Assembly: GCA_035610365.1 (NCBI GenBank)
Contig: CM069432.1
Coordinates: forward strand, 243,130,104 to 243,194,103
Direction: 5' to 3'
Source of the DNA: Aquatica leii
Lineage: Eukaryota > Arthropoda > Insecta > Coleoptera > Lampyridae
DNA: 64,000 bases
The notes beneath the pieces were generated by a model, which was not told where the DNA came from, did no database searches, and worked only from the letters and a program-made list of their open reading frames with translations. The position numbers and the translations under genes were made by a program. Below, one piece after another: positions 1 to 11,145 of this stretch. Positions within the stretch are counted from its first letter, which is position 1. Every line of letters begins with the position of its first letter.

Positions 1-2504
1 ATAAATTTCTTCATTGTAAGTTTTTATAGTTGTCGTATGCCGATTAGATTAGCCAAGGTTGATATCCAAGTTTTATATATACCTAGTAGTTGTATTTGTT
101 GTTTAAATACATCTATGAGCAACTATACAATTTACACTAGAATTAATGCAATCTGGCACAATCAAATGTATACTTTGAGCGTCAATAACAACAATTGTAG
201 CATACATAAAGTGACGTTCTAACTTTATTATATTAGAATCGTACACTTACACACACGTTTTTTATTACACTGTACACTGTAAACATAGATTTAAGTATAA
301 ACAAATTAACTATAAATAGAATTAATAAATAAATTTAAATAATACGTTCATAGTTTAATAAGTAATAATAATTTACCTAACTACTTTTAATATGAGTTTA
401 TAAGTATACACAAACGCTAATAACACAAACGTTTTTTTTTTGTTATCTGAACAAACTTACTTCAAGCTAAATAATTTGAAAAAACCAAAATTGGTGTTTT
501 GCGGTTAAGATTTTTTCCAAGTACTTGACGTTGATGCGTTGAAAAAGTTTTTCAATCTTTAAATACTCAAGATAAAGACAATTAATGGGTTTTGTTATCT
601 TTTCAAAAGCTTAAAGTTGTGATAGTTAAACTACTTTTTTGCATTTTAAATATAAGCATATTCATTAAGACTAAAAAATAAAAATTTCATGTGTTTGTAA
701 TTAAAACTACACGAAACGTATAAAACTTTTTAAAAGACTAGATCGTTTCGTATAGAATATAAAATCGAGAAAAAAGTATTGAAACAAAAAACGAAATGTG
801 CTAGTTTGGTTTGAATAGCTTTTATCTAAACTTAAACTAACGCAATCGCCCACGACTAAATTCTGAAAATATCCGGTGTCAAGTGTGTGTGAATTTGACA
901 GCTACCGTACTTTCATTCGTGGCATTATTTCTTTTAGAAAAATAAGGGGGCACGATAAATTCTTCATGAGGTAAATCGCAGCAAGCGAGCCAATCATCCT
1001 GTCTTCTCCATCTCCTACTTCCGAATTCTGTAGCTTCTTGAGAATTTAACATCCCGGAATAAACATTTATTGCAGCAATATTTTTGCTAGCATAAGTTTA
1101 GTAGAAAGGACGTTCTGATAGTAGGACGGAAGACGTAGCCAGACTGTGATATATATATATGTATTCCAGTTTCGATAGCCTCAGTATAATTTATTCCGAG
1201 CGATGCGATTCAATTAAATTGGATTGTATGCTATTCGAAATTATATTGCAACACCTAAACTAGATGAATGGAAATTGTATATGCATAACCTATACGGTCT
1301 GATGAGAATACAACGAATGTGGTTTATGCATAATTCTACGAACGAAATTCCAAGACATTTTAGTCTAAAGTTTAGAAAATCGTTTAATCGTTTCCATTAA
1401 ATGTAGATTTGTGTAATGATTAAGACTTGGTATTTACACTGTACGGACTTTAATTGAGAAACTAGTATTAACAGTATTTTAACATAGATTTTACTGTTAC
1501 TATTTAAAGTCGTGGTCATAGTTCTTCGTTGACGTAATTTAGAGTTGCAAGCTTCGTGTTCCAAGCTGCTTTTCTTCGTATCTATTACATCTTTTATTTT
1601 AAGTTTTGTTATTTATTAAAGAGACTGAAAGAATACGTAAAATTTTCAGTTTTATCTTTCATAACAGTTTTTAACAAAAAGTACTATATTTTCCTTATAA
1701 ATCACTCTATTCGTTTTGTTTTATAAATTTTTTTTTATTAAATTTACTGAGATTTTTACGGTGATAATTAATCTATACACATTTATTTATTTATCTTTAC
1801 AAAGCATACGTTTATTTAATTGTTGTATTTAATCATAATTTTGTTTTTGTGCTGCCATCATCGCAAACGTCAATACCCGTTTGTTAGTGTAGTTAAGTAA
1901 TGGGCAAAAAAGCTCTAGAACAACAAAATAAAAAGTAAAATCCACATAAAACTGAGTGTTTAAAGTCAATTATTATATAAAACGGGTATGTGACAGGTAA
2001 AAAAGTCGTTGAAATTCAGTTAAAGTTAAAAAAAGGAACGGTGTTAAACTCAATGTCAAATTTAACAGATATAGTAATAAATGTAGTACCACCATTATAT
2101 TTATGGTGATTTCAATTTTTTTTATTTGGGCACACACAAATGATAACTACGTTGCTATCGTAAAAATTTTCATAGCATAACACAATCAGGTTCGTTATTT
2201 CATGTTTTACTTTCTACCCTTGTTACAATAATTACTATTATTGTTTATTCACTTTTTTAAAACAAATATTGGTCCAATTCTCCCACAATTCCCCATCTTA
2301 AGTTGTTCCAATGGTGCCACAAAAAATACACCAATCATAACAAGTACTAAAACACATTACGATAACGGACACAACATACTAGAGTTGAATCAAATGTTAT
2401 AACTGTGTGTAATAATTATTCCATTAAATCGTACATGCTATCGGCCCTAACATCGAAAATCAGTGGATATATTAACACGAAAGAAGAAAATAACATCTAT
2501 TAGA
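1..2504. other. AT-rich sequence without recognisable genes
   Basis: I see no reading frame with family similarity here. There is a short (AT)n run near 1149-1160 and scattered A/T homopolymers. The frame at 37-222 is short, unrecognised and of random composition. The stretch is probably intergenic or intronic. Confidence 0.6.
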
Positions 2505-2878
2505 TAGTTGGATGGTATCAGTTTTTCAAACTGGAAATTTTGAGTTAACCTTCTATTAGAACACAATGGAGTACTTAAACCTTTTTGTGGGAAACCTAAA
2601 GGTATGTCAATAAATGACTTGAAATCAATGGATGGTAAAGCAAAAAAACATTATTGCAATGCTCCTCTATTAATATACTGAATGCAATACGTGAAAAGAT
2701 AACTGCCAAGGAAATTATGAGCACATGGCATACACGTAAAAACTGGCATGTTGATACAAGTCAATTTACAGAAAAACTTTAGAGATAAGCAATTTTACAA
2801 ACGGGGTTTTTATCTGAACTTTAGAAAAACAATAGATGAACTGAGAACAAGTGGAGGACTTCTGCTTAATTGAAGGTA
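2505..2878 (+). pseudogene. Copia-type gag fragment
   Basis: This is a decayed N-terminal Gag of a Ty1/Copia retrotransposon; Gag is the particle-forming protein of such elements. Conceptual translation, moving between frames, gives FDGxxFSNWKF at about 2508-2540, the classic Copia Gag opening. It is followed by a leucine-rich stretch with VLKPFCGKP, by TAKEIMSTW at about 2701-2727, and by NFRKTIDELRTSGG near 2818-2865, the usual end of the Gag alpha-helical region. Stops and frameshifts occur throughout. No CCHC zinc knuckle, protease, integrase or RT follows, so only a short piece is present. The order of motifs makes the family assignment fairly secure; the limits are approximate. Confidence 0.65.
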
Positions 2879-3550
2879 AAATTTCTAGAAATTCGTATGT
2901 AGTGAATATAAAATAAATGACAATGTCAATTTTGTGCGCGAGTCAGTAGTAATAAACCGTAGAATGAAACATTTATTCGTTTATTAATCTGAAGGATTGT
3001 GTAGTCTGCATAGAATAAACTTGTACTTCCTCAACTTTAATACCTGAAAATAAGAAACAAAAAAAAGTTTATATAAAAAGTCTAAGAGTTTTTGGAAACA
3101 TTACTTATACACACATAACAAAAGAAACCACCTCAAGAAAATACTTCCAATTTAAAATTTGTAACAGTAAAGTAGGTACTTCCAACTAAAAAAAAAGAAA
3201 ATGTAAAAGCAGTGAAAGTCGACTGATGAAAACAAAAAAACCAAAAATGAATTTATCTGAAGTAAAAGAAAAAACTTATTCCAAGAAGATTTCGTCTTTA
3301 CGACCTAAACTTTATGATTGCTTTTTCAGCAGATTTTCTGTCAAGTAAAATTCCATATACTAATGAAAATGCAGTAAAAGACAATAAATGAAAAAAAAAA
3401 CAATAGATAAGGAATTATCAAATCTTTAGGAAAATAAAACCTGAGTATTGGGATCACAAAGATGAAATACCTCTCGCAAATCTAGTCATATATACATACC
3501 TAAACATATAATAAAATAAAAAAATAATTTGGACTGGCGATCTAAATGAT
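2879..3550. other. Unassigned AT-rich sequence
   Basis: No coding similarity recognised. It lies between the Copia fragment and the piggyBac N-terminal fragment and may include the 5' non-coding part of the piggyBac copy. Confidence 0.4.
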
Positions 3551-3958
3551 GTGAACTCTCAACATCCATCCAACAGGACCAAATCTTCCAGATACAACCG
3601 AGAGAGCAGTCGATATTTGCTTCAACTTTTTCCTACAGACTTAATAAAACATATAGTTTTTCAAACCAATTTGTACTATACACAATCACACGCGTGTAAC
3701 ACCACGTACACTCCAACTACCAACAATAAAATAAAAACGTTTCTGGGTGTTAACTTTTTGATGGACGTGAAGCCACTTCCCAAGAATTATTGGTCATCTA
3801 ATAACCAACCTAATGACAATCAGATTATTGCTATCACGTCTCGAATAAGATTCACTTGGTTGTTGTCAAACTTTCACCTAAATGATAATTCGGTACAACC
3901 TGTTACGAGAAAATCAGGTTCCTCGAGTTGGGCAGTCAATAATAAATCGTTACGTTAG
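3551..3958 (+). pseudogene. piggyBac transposase, N-terminal fragment
   Basis: piggyBac transposases cut and paste DNA at TTAA sites with an RNase H-fold DDD nuclease. This piece holds the N-terminal part of the DDE_Tnp_1_7 region. About residues 26-45 match the FFPxDLIxHIVxxTNxY block, and about residues 63-112 contain FLGVNFLMDVKPLPKNYWS followed by FTWLLSNFHLNDNS, the helical segment before the first catalytic Asp. After about 3897 the similarity stops, and the remaining residues to the stop look unrelated. The next expected block reappears only near 5227, so the gene is probably split by inserted sequence, which includes a dispersed repeat. No start codon choice is meaningful in this broken copy. 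Confidence 0.75.
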
Positions 3959-4689
3959 TTTTCTTGTAACAAAACAAAGTAAAGGGTAGCACAGCTTCTC
4001 CGGAGAAGGATCGCAGACTTTGTGATGCGAAATTATAACATAAATCTAAAAAAAGGCACCAGGACGATGAAAGGTTAAATTAGGGAGATACCGTCTAACT
4101 CTGCCCGTAGCTGGAAAAGAATAAATAACACTACCGAAGTAATAACATAGAATATATATTTATTTTATCACAAAAGATGAATAAGGTACATTAATATAAA
4201 TTTTCGCAAATATAGATACGTGGGTTGAATTGATTATAAGTTGCATCGAATAGTGAGCAACACACCGTACAACAAGCTCACCTTGTCGGTCTAAACTTTT
4301 ACATAAACATAACGTCTGAATTTATATTCGCAAATTTTAAAATCGTAGACAAACAAACAATTTAAGCCTTCGAGACTCAACGCGCACTGCATATCAATTT
4401 GTGAAGCACAAAAATATTATTAATTGTATTAACTTAACATGCACGTACGGTCATAAACGACATGACCACCGAAGCACAAATAAAAAAAAATTGAATTAGT
4501 AATACCCACAGTTAGGTTTTATCCAGCAGGGGATTAGCTAATTTCGTACTTAAATTACCTAAAAAGTAATATTAAACGCAATATAAACGAGCATATAATG
4601 TTAACACAAGTAAAAGATCCCCTTCAGCATCCAATCATTTAAGAACGCAAATGCGCACCGTTTCCCTTCGACTTAACAGCATAAGTTTT

Positions 4690-5214
4690 TCCAGTTTTTG
4701 TCTTAGTTCATCTCCAAAAGAGGGATAACCCTGAAGGTTTCCAACCCTTGACTGTGTATAAGAAATAACGTTATCAATAACGTTATTTCTTAAACTAACT
4801 CAACGTATTTACCATTGTTTATAGCTATCTACCGTTATCAATAACGTGACGTCATGGAAGTGTTTCAACTAGACCACCTGCTAGTTATCTTCAGCAATAA
4901 CGGTAGACATGTGGTGGGTACCAAAATCCGCTACAGACAATTAGCACAGAATCAAATTAAACCACCAATAAAGAAAAATTTACACCACTTACCCCGATTC
5001 AGCCTTACAAATGTAATTGCATATTTGCGTGAAACGATCTAAACACCGGCCGTAAAAATACAGAGCTCGTCGATAGTCTTACAGGAAGTGAAGTTAAATA
5101 TACTGTCTAAAATTTGACATTTCCACGAAAGAGTAGGGAATTCTAAGGACAAATTTTATACTTGAAGAGAAATTTTTATACTCGCGAATTGAACTACTAA
5201 CTTTTAACATAACA
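4690..5214 (+). repeat. Dispersed repeat family, copy 1 (with palindromes)
   Basis: This stretch aligns by eye with the minus strand of 61113-61560 over its whole length. Shared anchors include GAAGGTTTxCAACCC (near 4732), AACGTGAxGTCATGG (near 4844), AATCAAATTAAACC, TGCATATTxxCGTGAAA-like sequence near 5018, GGACAAATTTTATACT (near 5147) and TTTTAACATAAC at the right end. Copy 1 carries about 75-80 extra bases at roughly 4760-4842 that contain perfect palindromes absent from copy 2. The 62-codon frame at 4854-5042 lies in the repeat and has a similar but frame-broken counterpart in copy 2, so coding capacity is uncertain. The repeat ends a few bases before the piggyBac C-terminal half. I do not recognise its class. 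Confidence 0.65.
4759..4792. repeat. Perfect inverted repeat, 16-bp arms, 2-bp spacer
   Basis: TAAGAAATAACGTTAT is followed by CA and then by its exact reverse complement. The core ACGTTATCAATAACGT recurs as TACCGTTATCAATAACGT about 40 bp downstream (near 4829-4846), and ATAACGGTA appears again near 4897. The repetition suggests a deliberate binding-site or hairpin array rather than chance. Confidence 0.85.
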
Positions 5215-5226
5215 AACCTTCAAGAA

Positions 5227-6075
5227 ATGGTCCAAGCTTTGACAAATTTAAAAAAAGCAATCTCCATGAAGCAATATCTTCCTAATAAGCCAATAAAAAG
5301 GGGCTATAAAGTTTAGATTTGCTCAGATTCTACCGCATTTATGTGGCAGTTTCAAATTTACACTGGAAAGTTCACTGATGGTGCCACAAAAGCTTAGGTC
5401 ATCGTGTGGTTTTTTATTTAACCAGACCTCTACTAGGGCGTAAGAACTATCCGGAATTGAAAATCGATAAACATATGAAGCGTGTTGACTCTGACTTTCC
5501 GGTTTTTACGGATGCACTTGTTACTCTCAAATTGATCGATAAACGAAGTATATTGTTCTTAGTAAACTACTAAAACCCTGAAGATTTTGTAATTGTATCG
5601 AGAAAAAAATTAAAATGGTACTAGCAAGGAGGTGATTTGTCCACGACTTGTAGTGGGTTATAATAGACATGCTATGTCGATAAATTTGACAAGTTAAAAA
5701 ATTTATATGAGATTGACCGCAAGTCACATAAATGGTGGCATCGAATTTTGATCTGCTTCTTAGACGTTTGTGTTGTGAATTCGCCCTAAAAGATTTTAGA
5801 CTGTCTGTAATTGCGGGACTGATTGGTGACACTGAAAATAACAAAAGAAGCCGTACTTTTTCAAAAAACACGACGAATAAATTTAAAAAATATCTTCCCA
5901 CCAAAGTTCGGATATCAATAGCGTGCCATATGCCGCAAGGGACACTTTCCTAAGGTGCACGAACTGCAGTACAAAAAAAATTGTGGCGCGAACTTTCTGG
6001 AGATGCTCTACATGTGCTATTGAATTATGTATCAAATACGATAAAAAATGTTTTATTGAATTTCATAAACAATAG
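5227..6075 (+). pseudogene. piggyBac transposase, catalytic and C-terminal part
   Basis: This continues the broken piggyBac transposase. Blocks seen in order are SMKQYLPNKPIKRGYKV (about 5268-5313, the segment just after the first catalytic Asp), CSDST with the second Asp, FQIYTGKFTDGATK, then after a frame change LTRPLLG, DKRSI-FLVNY-NPEDFVIVSRK and YEIDRKSHKWWHRI. The position of the third catalytic Asp before NRH reads Gly, so the copy cannot be active. The last part, 5953-6075, encodes the cysteine-rich C-terminal zinc-binding tail with CxxC, CxxC, C and CxxxxH spacing ending in a stop at 6073-6075. There are several nonsense codons and frameshifts. The motif set is closest to PGBD4-like piggyBac proteins. 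Confidence 0.85.
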
Positions 6076-6129
6076 AATTATTTTAAATGTGATTATTTTT
6101 ATTTTTTAATTTTTGACTTGAATAAAAAA

Positions 6130-8517
6130 TGCCCAGTGGTATTCTAAGAAAACCATATCCTGCAGGACAATGGAAAACAATAACAATCTAACAAAAAAAG
6201 TGCAAAAGTTTCAGCTGGGGAATCAAGAGAATTTCTCCAAACAACGTGCTGAAAACATTGATCATCAGGATGGATCAGAACTTGTCTATACATTTTGGAA
6301 ATGTCTGCAGTAAACGTAAACTTGTGTAACCTAAAGTTACACATCCACTAACTGGACTGTAAAACCAGGCCCGCCAAAAGATATTGGTTAAGAAAAATAT
6401 TATCAGCTTGTTTTGCGGAGGCAGCAAACATTACCCGAATTTTAGAAGTAGTACTTTAAGGCTTGTACACGGCGTGATGAAGAATAGTGTACCTTCATGT
6501 TTCGCTAGTCGGTTTCCTATGGTCTAAATATTCTTTCATAAACTAACGATACCATATAGCTCTTTTAGGTTGACTTACAAAACGCCGTTCTAGAGAGGAC
6601 AATCGATTAAGAGCTAATCGTCGGTTATTTTATATAATGTTAAAATTTTTATGAAAAGGTAATCTGACAATATATCGACCAAATGAGTACCTAGAATGAC
6701 GTTCAAGGAAATGACGTTTGCAAAATGACTCTTTAGGATCTTCCTGAACACTAACAAAGGGTTCTTCTAATTCTCAAAATTTTTGCATGACGGTACTCAA
6801 GTCTTGACTACCTTGATACGACTCTTGAATAAATAATGATGCAGGACTCATTATAACCAAACCGAAGACCGTTGATACCGCTGCAGGAAAGACATTTAAA
6901 GAGAGTTGGTGCTCTAAAAGCGTCCTAACAAATACCTAGTTTTCTAACAGTTCGTCAATAGGACCCGAAACATCAAACGAAGGGTCCTGGTCAGCAAGTT
7001 TCATAAAACTGAACCTTTCTCTTAGTCCGTGAGGAAGACTTGTCATCGGTAATTGTGAAGTCAAGATTGAAAGAATCTCGGCTTCAAATTTTATTTTTAA
7101 TTGATGATCGAAACGGGTTGATATGATTGACTTTACAACTCCTTCAGAAACTGAAGTAGGTGAAGATCCTATTCCTGCAACTAAGACTCGTGAAGGAGTA
7201 GGTTGAATGCTTAATTTATTTACAAATGATTTTGTCAAAAACGATTTTTGTGATCCGTTATTCAACTTTGCCCTGAAGGGTACCAAATTCTCGAATGCGT
7301 CTCTAATATGTAATACAACTGTACCTAACAAAATATTCGCAGACGAAGTCGTACGTGAACTAGTTTGTAACACCGTCATAGTATCGCTGTTAGAAGCAGG
7401 CAACGATGTGTTAGCTTCAATAGATTTATCTTTTTAAGATTCATCGTTTGAGATATTGCTACTAGTGGAGGATTTAGCCGAGTTACTTTGAGAACCTCTA
7501 AAATGAAGAAGAGAATGGTGACGTTCCTTGCAAATCTTACAGTGATACAAAGACCCATAATTACTGTTTTTTTTGCTTTGACGAAAGACAATTAAAACAA
7601 AGGTAATGCTGTCTGGAAACGTCTGTTAGGAGTGTTTCTGAGAAGTTTGGTATAATTCTTCAACCTATGAGACTGCCAACACAAAGAGCATTTGTCAACA
7701 CCAGTTGAACCAACACAGGAATGTACCTTGGGTTTCTGATTCAATTTAGGCTTAATATTTCGAGTTAAAAGAGAAACATTTTCTGAACTTTCGCATGAAA
7801 CGAAATTAATTTGAAGAATTTTGCATTTTGATTCGATAAAGAAAATCAATAAATCGCAATAGGAAAAGCATCGTTCTTGGAATCTTTTTCAAAAATATAT
7901 ATCAGGTATTATTGTCCAAGATTTTTAGATCTAAGTGTATCAAAATGAATTGAGTCAAATCAAGGATATTCAATTTTTGCAAAGCTAAAACTTTCTCTCT
8001 AAACACCGATAAAAACCTCCGAAGTTCAGTCAAAGATTCCGTCTTTGATTGCGGAAAATCCAAAATCCGTTGTAAATAATTAACCGCAAGAACTTTAGGG
8101 TCATGAAATTGCTTGATCAAAACGCTCCAAGCGTGACTGTAACGAAGTTTTCAAATAATTGGATTTGTCGATATCTCTTAAAGTCGCGTTATTATGAATT
8201 AGAGACAAATACGAAGCAGCGCCAAATCATCAAATCACCTAAATTTGGGTAACTCAATTTTCGGTAATCGGACTATAGGTGTAAAAGGTTAGGAGCTGTG
8301 ACAATTCGTCTTTGTGTTTAGCGGCCACTAACTTTACGTAATAGTAAAGTTCGTCAAATGCAGTCATTGGTGGGAAAGTGTCTACTCTTTCTTCTTTCGG
8401 AACTGAAGCACAAAATCCGTTACTTTTATCGGTCTTTATAGATATCGTCCAAATGTTCAATTCTAGCTTTAAAATTGGGAAATTTTTTTTTAGATAATTT
8501 TTTATAAATATCAACAA
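6130..8517 (-). pseudogene. BEL/Pao retrotransposon gag-protease-RT, broken
   Basis: Reading the minus strand from 8517, the pieces follow BEL/Pao Pol order. Gag (DUF1759-type) lies at about 8517-7900. A Cys/His-rich linker is at about 7849-7400, with CxxC and H/C residues. The aspartic protease (DUF1758-type) is at 7403-6936, in the context VVLHIRDAFxxLVPFRAKLNNGSQKSFLT; the family's catalytic DSGS reads NNGS, so the active Asp is lost. The connector ends in GRYIVRLPF and the start of the reverse transcriptase contains FTADISKMYRQVLIHPDD at about 6320-6250. The RT stops being recognisable at about 6130, a few bases from the end of the piggyBac fragment, so the copy is truncated. Many stops and frameshifts are present. 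Confidence 0.85.
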
Positions 8518-8599
8518 TTGCTTGTAAACGTTGAAAATATTTTTCTCTGCAACTAATTAATATTTAAATAAATTGAATTTTCTTTAATACAAATAAACA

Positions 8600-9210
8600 G
8601 ATTTCAACACGATCATAAACTACCGCTAACTCAACAAATAATGTCGATTACTAATGTAATCGATATTGTAGTAAAACGATGTATCAACATAAACCTTACA
8701 ATTATAAGTACGTCAAATATTTCAATGACCTATGCATGCAATCGTAATTGTTAAATCCAAAATAGCGTTTATCAATTTATACAATATCAACTATTTAAAT
8801 AATTTAAACTAGAAATTACAATTATTTGTAGATGCAAAAGCAATACTATTGATCGGCAAATGATCAAATTCATCCGGCTCGATGGACCAAAAATAGGGGT
8901 ACGTATGTGCCAAAATGATTAGGCCACAAATGCCACCGACCCGCCACCAAACAGCAAATAGCATGCAACTCAACAAATTTAACAACGAACTGCTTCAACT
9001 GTGGGACCAGTCATCGTAATTTTTGTTGTTCAAAAGGCTGGCGCAAATCAAAACCGCATTTTAACCTAAAATCAGCGGCTATGCTCTCTGTTAGTGCATA
9101 GCCAAAAGCACACTGTCCGGAAAATCCCGGACCAAATTCCGGTAAAGCAAGGCCGGAATAAATACACAAATGCGCCATTCAAAAATCTTTATTTAACCTA
9201 AACAGTTACG
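8600..9210. other. Non-coding stretch with strong hairpins
   Basis: This stretch lies between the BEL/Pao gag start and a Penelope fragment. It is less AT-rich than its surroundings from about 8870. Two compact inverted repeats occur at 9077-9103 (8-bp arms) and 9115-9132 (6-bp arms). They lie 3' of the minus-strand Penelope fragment, so they may belong to its 3' tail. A cysteine pair near 9000 recalls a gag zinc knuckle but is too weak to call. Confidence 0.45.
9077..9103. repeat. Inverted repeat GGCTATGC / GCATAGCC
   Basis: Perfect 8-bp arms separated by 11 bases. It is followed 11 bases later by a second hairpin at 9115-9132 (GTCCGG / CCGGAC, 6-base loop). Both are GC-rich in an AT-rich neighbourhood, which favours a structured RNA end of a retroelement. 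Confidence 0.8.
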
Positions 9211-9500
9211 TTTGAAGGTACAGGTCAGTGTGTACTTTTACCGGAGTGACATAATATTTCTTAAAAACGTATACTAATTGTCGTTCCTCTTCATTGATCC
9301 ATAACGTTTGGGTTGACCGATTTCTGAATAAATGCTTCCAGGTGGAAGCCAGCTCTATTCTGTTATTCCTATTAAAATTGTTGGTATCCTTCTAAAGCTC
9401 TAATGCTTCCCTGTAGATTCTTGGGCAAAAATGGCTGACTCTGGCAAGTATTTTGGTACCGTCGAAGTCGATTGCATGCCATGTGGTTTAAAAGTTTTCC
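9211..9500 (-). pseudogene. Penelope-like element, C-terminal endonuclease-region fragment
   Basis: On the minus strand the frame reads HAIDFDGTKILARVSHFCPR, then REALEL, a stop, then NNFNRNN and WKHLF. This is the conserved stretch at the C-terminal end of Penelope-like proteins, after the GIY-YIG endonuclease domain (typical form: H-IDF-xTK-LA, REAIEI, NNFNRE). One nonsense codon interrupts it. No RT or GIY-YIG core is seen upstream, so it is a short 3' fragment. The assignment rests on several consecutive conserved blocks and is fairly secure. Confidence 0.75.
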
Positions 9501-11145
9501 GCTAACCTCGATATGCGGTAATCAGCCCGAAAACTAAATTTCAAGATTAGACTAATTATTCAGTGTTATATAATTGGATTTACGTTAAAAAAATTTTGAC
9601 AAACAAAATGCATGTATTTTTTACAAATCTTTTACCATTGATATTTTCATTATTAATTTGGGAGTTAAACGCTAGTGTAATTCCAAATAAATAGATTTTT
9701 TTATTTTCTTGGTTTTACTTAAATTAAACTATTTCAAATTAAAACATTTTGTCGTTAAATGTTGCAATTTATTCTTTGTGAAAATTAAATTAAAATATTA
9801 AAATTATAATTTTAAGAAACAATTGCCGGTTATTGGTTACTTAGTAATAATTTTCTAAAAATTGTTATTTAACATCATTTAGATGCAATAAAATTTGACA
9901 AAGTACATTTTTTATAGTGTAAAACATTAAATATATCGTAACACGTATAATACAAAATATTTTTATACTTTTATTCAATCCAGTTAATTGCATTAGTAAT
10001 TACAAACTATATAGTTCATCATATTATAGCAGACACTTATTTTTACATGGATTAAAAAAACATATCAAATAATTTAATAATAACTATCACTATCAAAGCA
10101 TGGATTAATTGAAACACGAGTACATGGACGTTAAGTAAAGCTTTGAGTCCACAAAGAGTTTATAAAAGCATATATATAATGTAATTTTTTAGTGAATCAA
10201 TGTGCCGCTATAAGTTTAAACCAAATAACGATAATAAAATTTGTTATCTTAATCTAATAACGTATTCTATTACTTATATTTTGTTATTAAAATATTATAT
10301 TATAAAAGGATTATAATAAAAATAATTTTAATTCTTCACATAGGAGAAGCATACAAAACCACCTTAAGTCTTTTCAGAATTGATACACATAAATATACAT
10401 AAAAATAATATCACTTTTAACAAGGATATTAATAATTTTAATAAAGTTTATAATAATTTAATTAAAAAAATTGCGAGATAATATAGTATAGGTTGTAATA
10501 ATTCGGGATTTAGGTTTTCTGTTTTTATTTTATTTCTTATCTTTTCCCTTGAATAATTTTTGATTATACACTACTTGTCAATTAAACGTTGATGTCTCTT
10601 CTTTATATTTAAAAATTTTAATTATTGACATTTTCATTTATTTATATTTTGTCATTGTAAGAAGCTCTAGTATATGAAGTTGCCTATGTTCTTGGTCCGG
10701 TAGATTGTTTCGCCTTAAATTTTTCTTTTAAGTTCTACGTTGTAAAGTTATCTGTAATTAATTTAGTTGTTGTTACTGGATGTTGTCAATTTACGGTCTG
10801 GTTTAGTATGCTTCTACTAAGTGACGGATTTAAATAATTTATCAAAAAGATTAAAATTTGTGTTTTGTAAATATGACAAACTAAAACAGTATAACCAAAA
10901 ATGTCTGCTGCAATCGGTTTTTAAAGGTATTAAGCTATTATACTCCCCTCATAAGCTAAAGTGCAGTATCTACTAATTCGATAATTTTTAAATAATGACA
11001 TAAAAATGAATAAATAAGATTTTTGATTTGTTGTGGCCAATTCGATAAAATAAAACAAATTTGTTCAAACTAAATATTTATAATTAGTATAATTCAGTGA
11101 TACTATTAACACAGTATCAAAAAGAAATAAGAGTGCAGTATCTAT
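9501..11145. other. AT-rich sequence without recognisable genes
   Basis: Strongly AT-rich with homopolymer runs. No reading frame with family similarity on either strand. Confidence 0.55.

Noticed and set aside
5527-5904. 125-codon minus-strand frame
   Set aside because: It is antisense to the piggyBac catalytic region, which has clear family motifs on the plus strand.
8900-9045. Possible gag zinc knuckle (CFNCGTSH) on the plus strand
   Set aside because: Only one CxxC...H set can be seen, with no supporting gag blocks around it.
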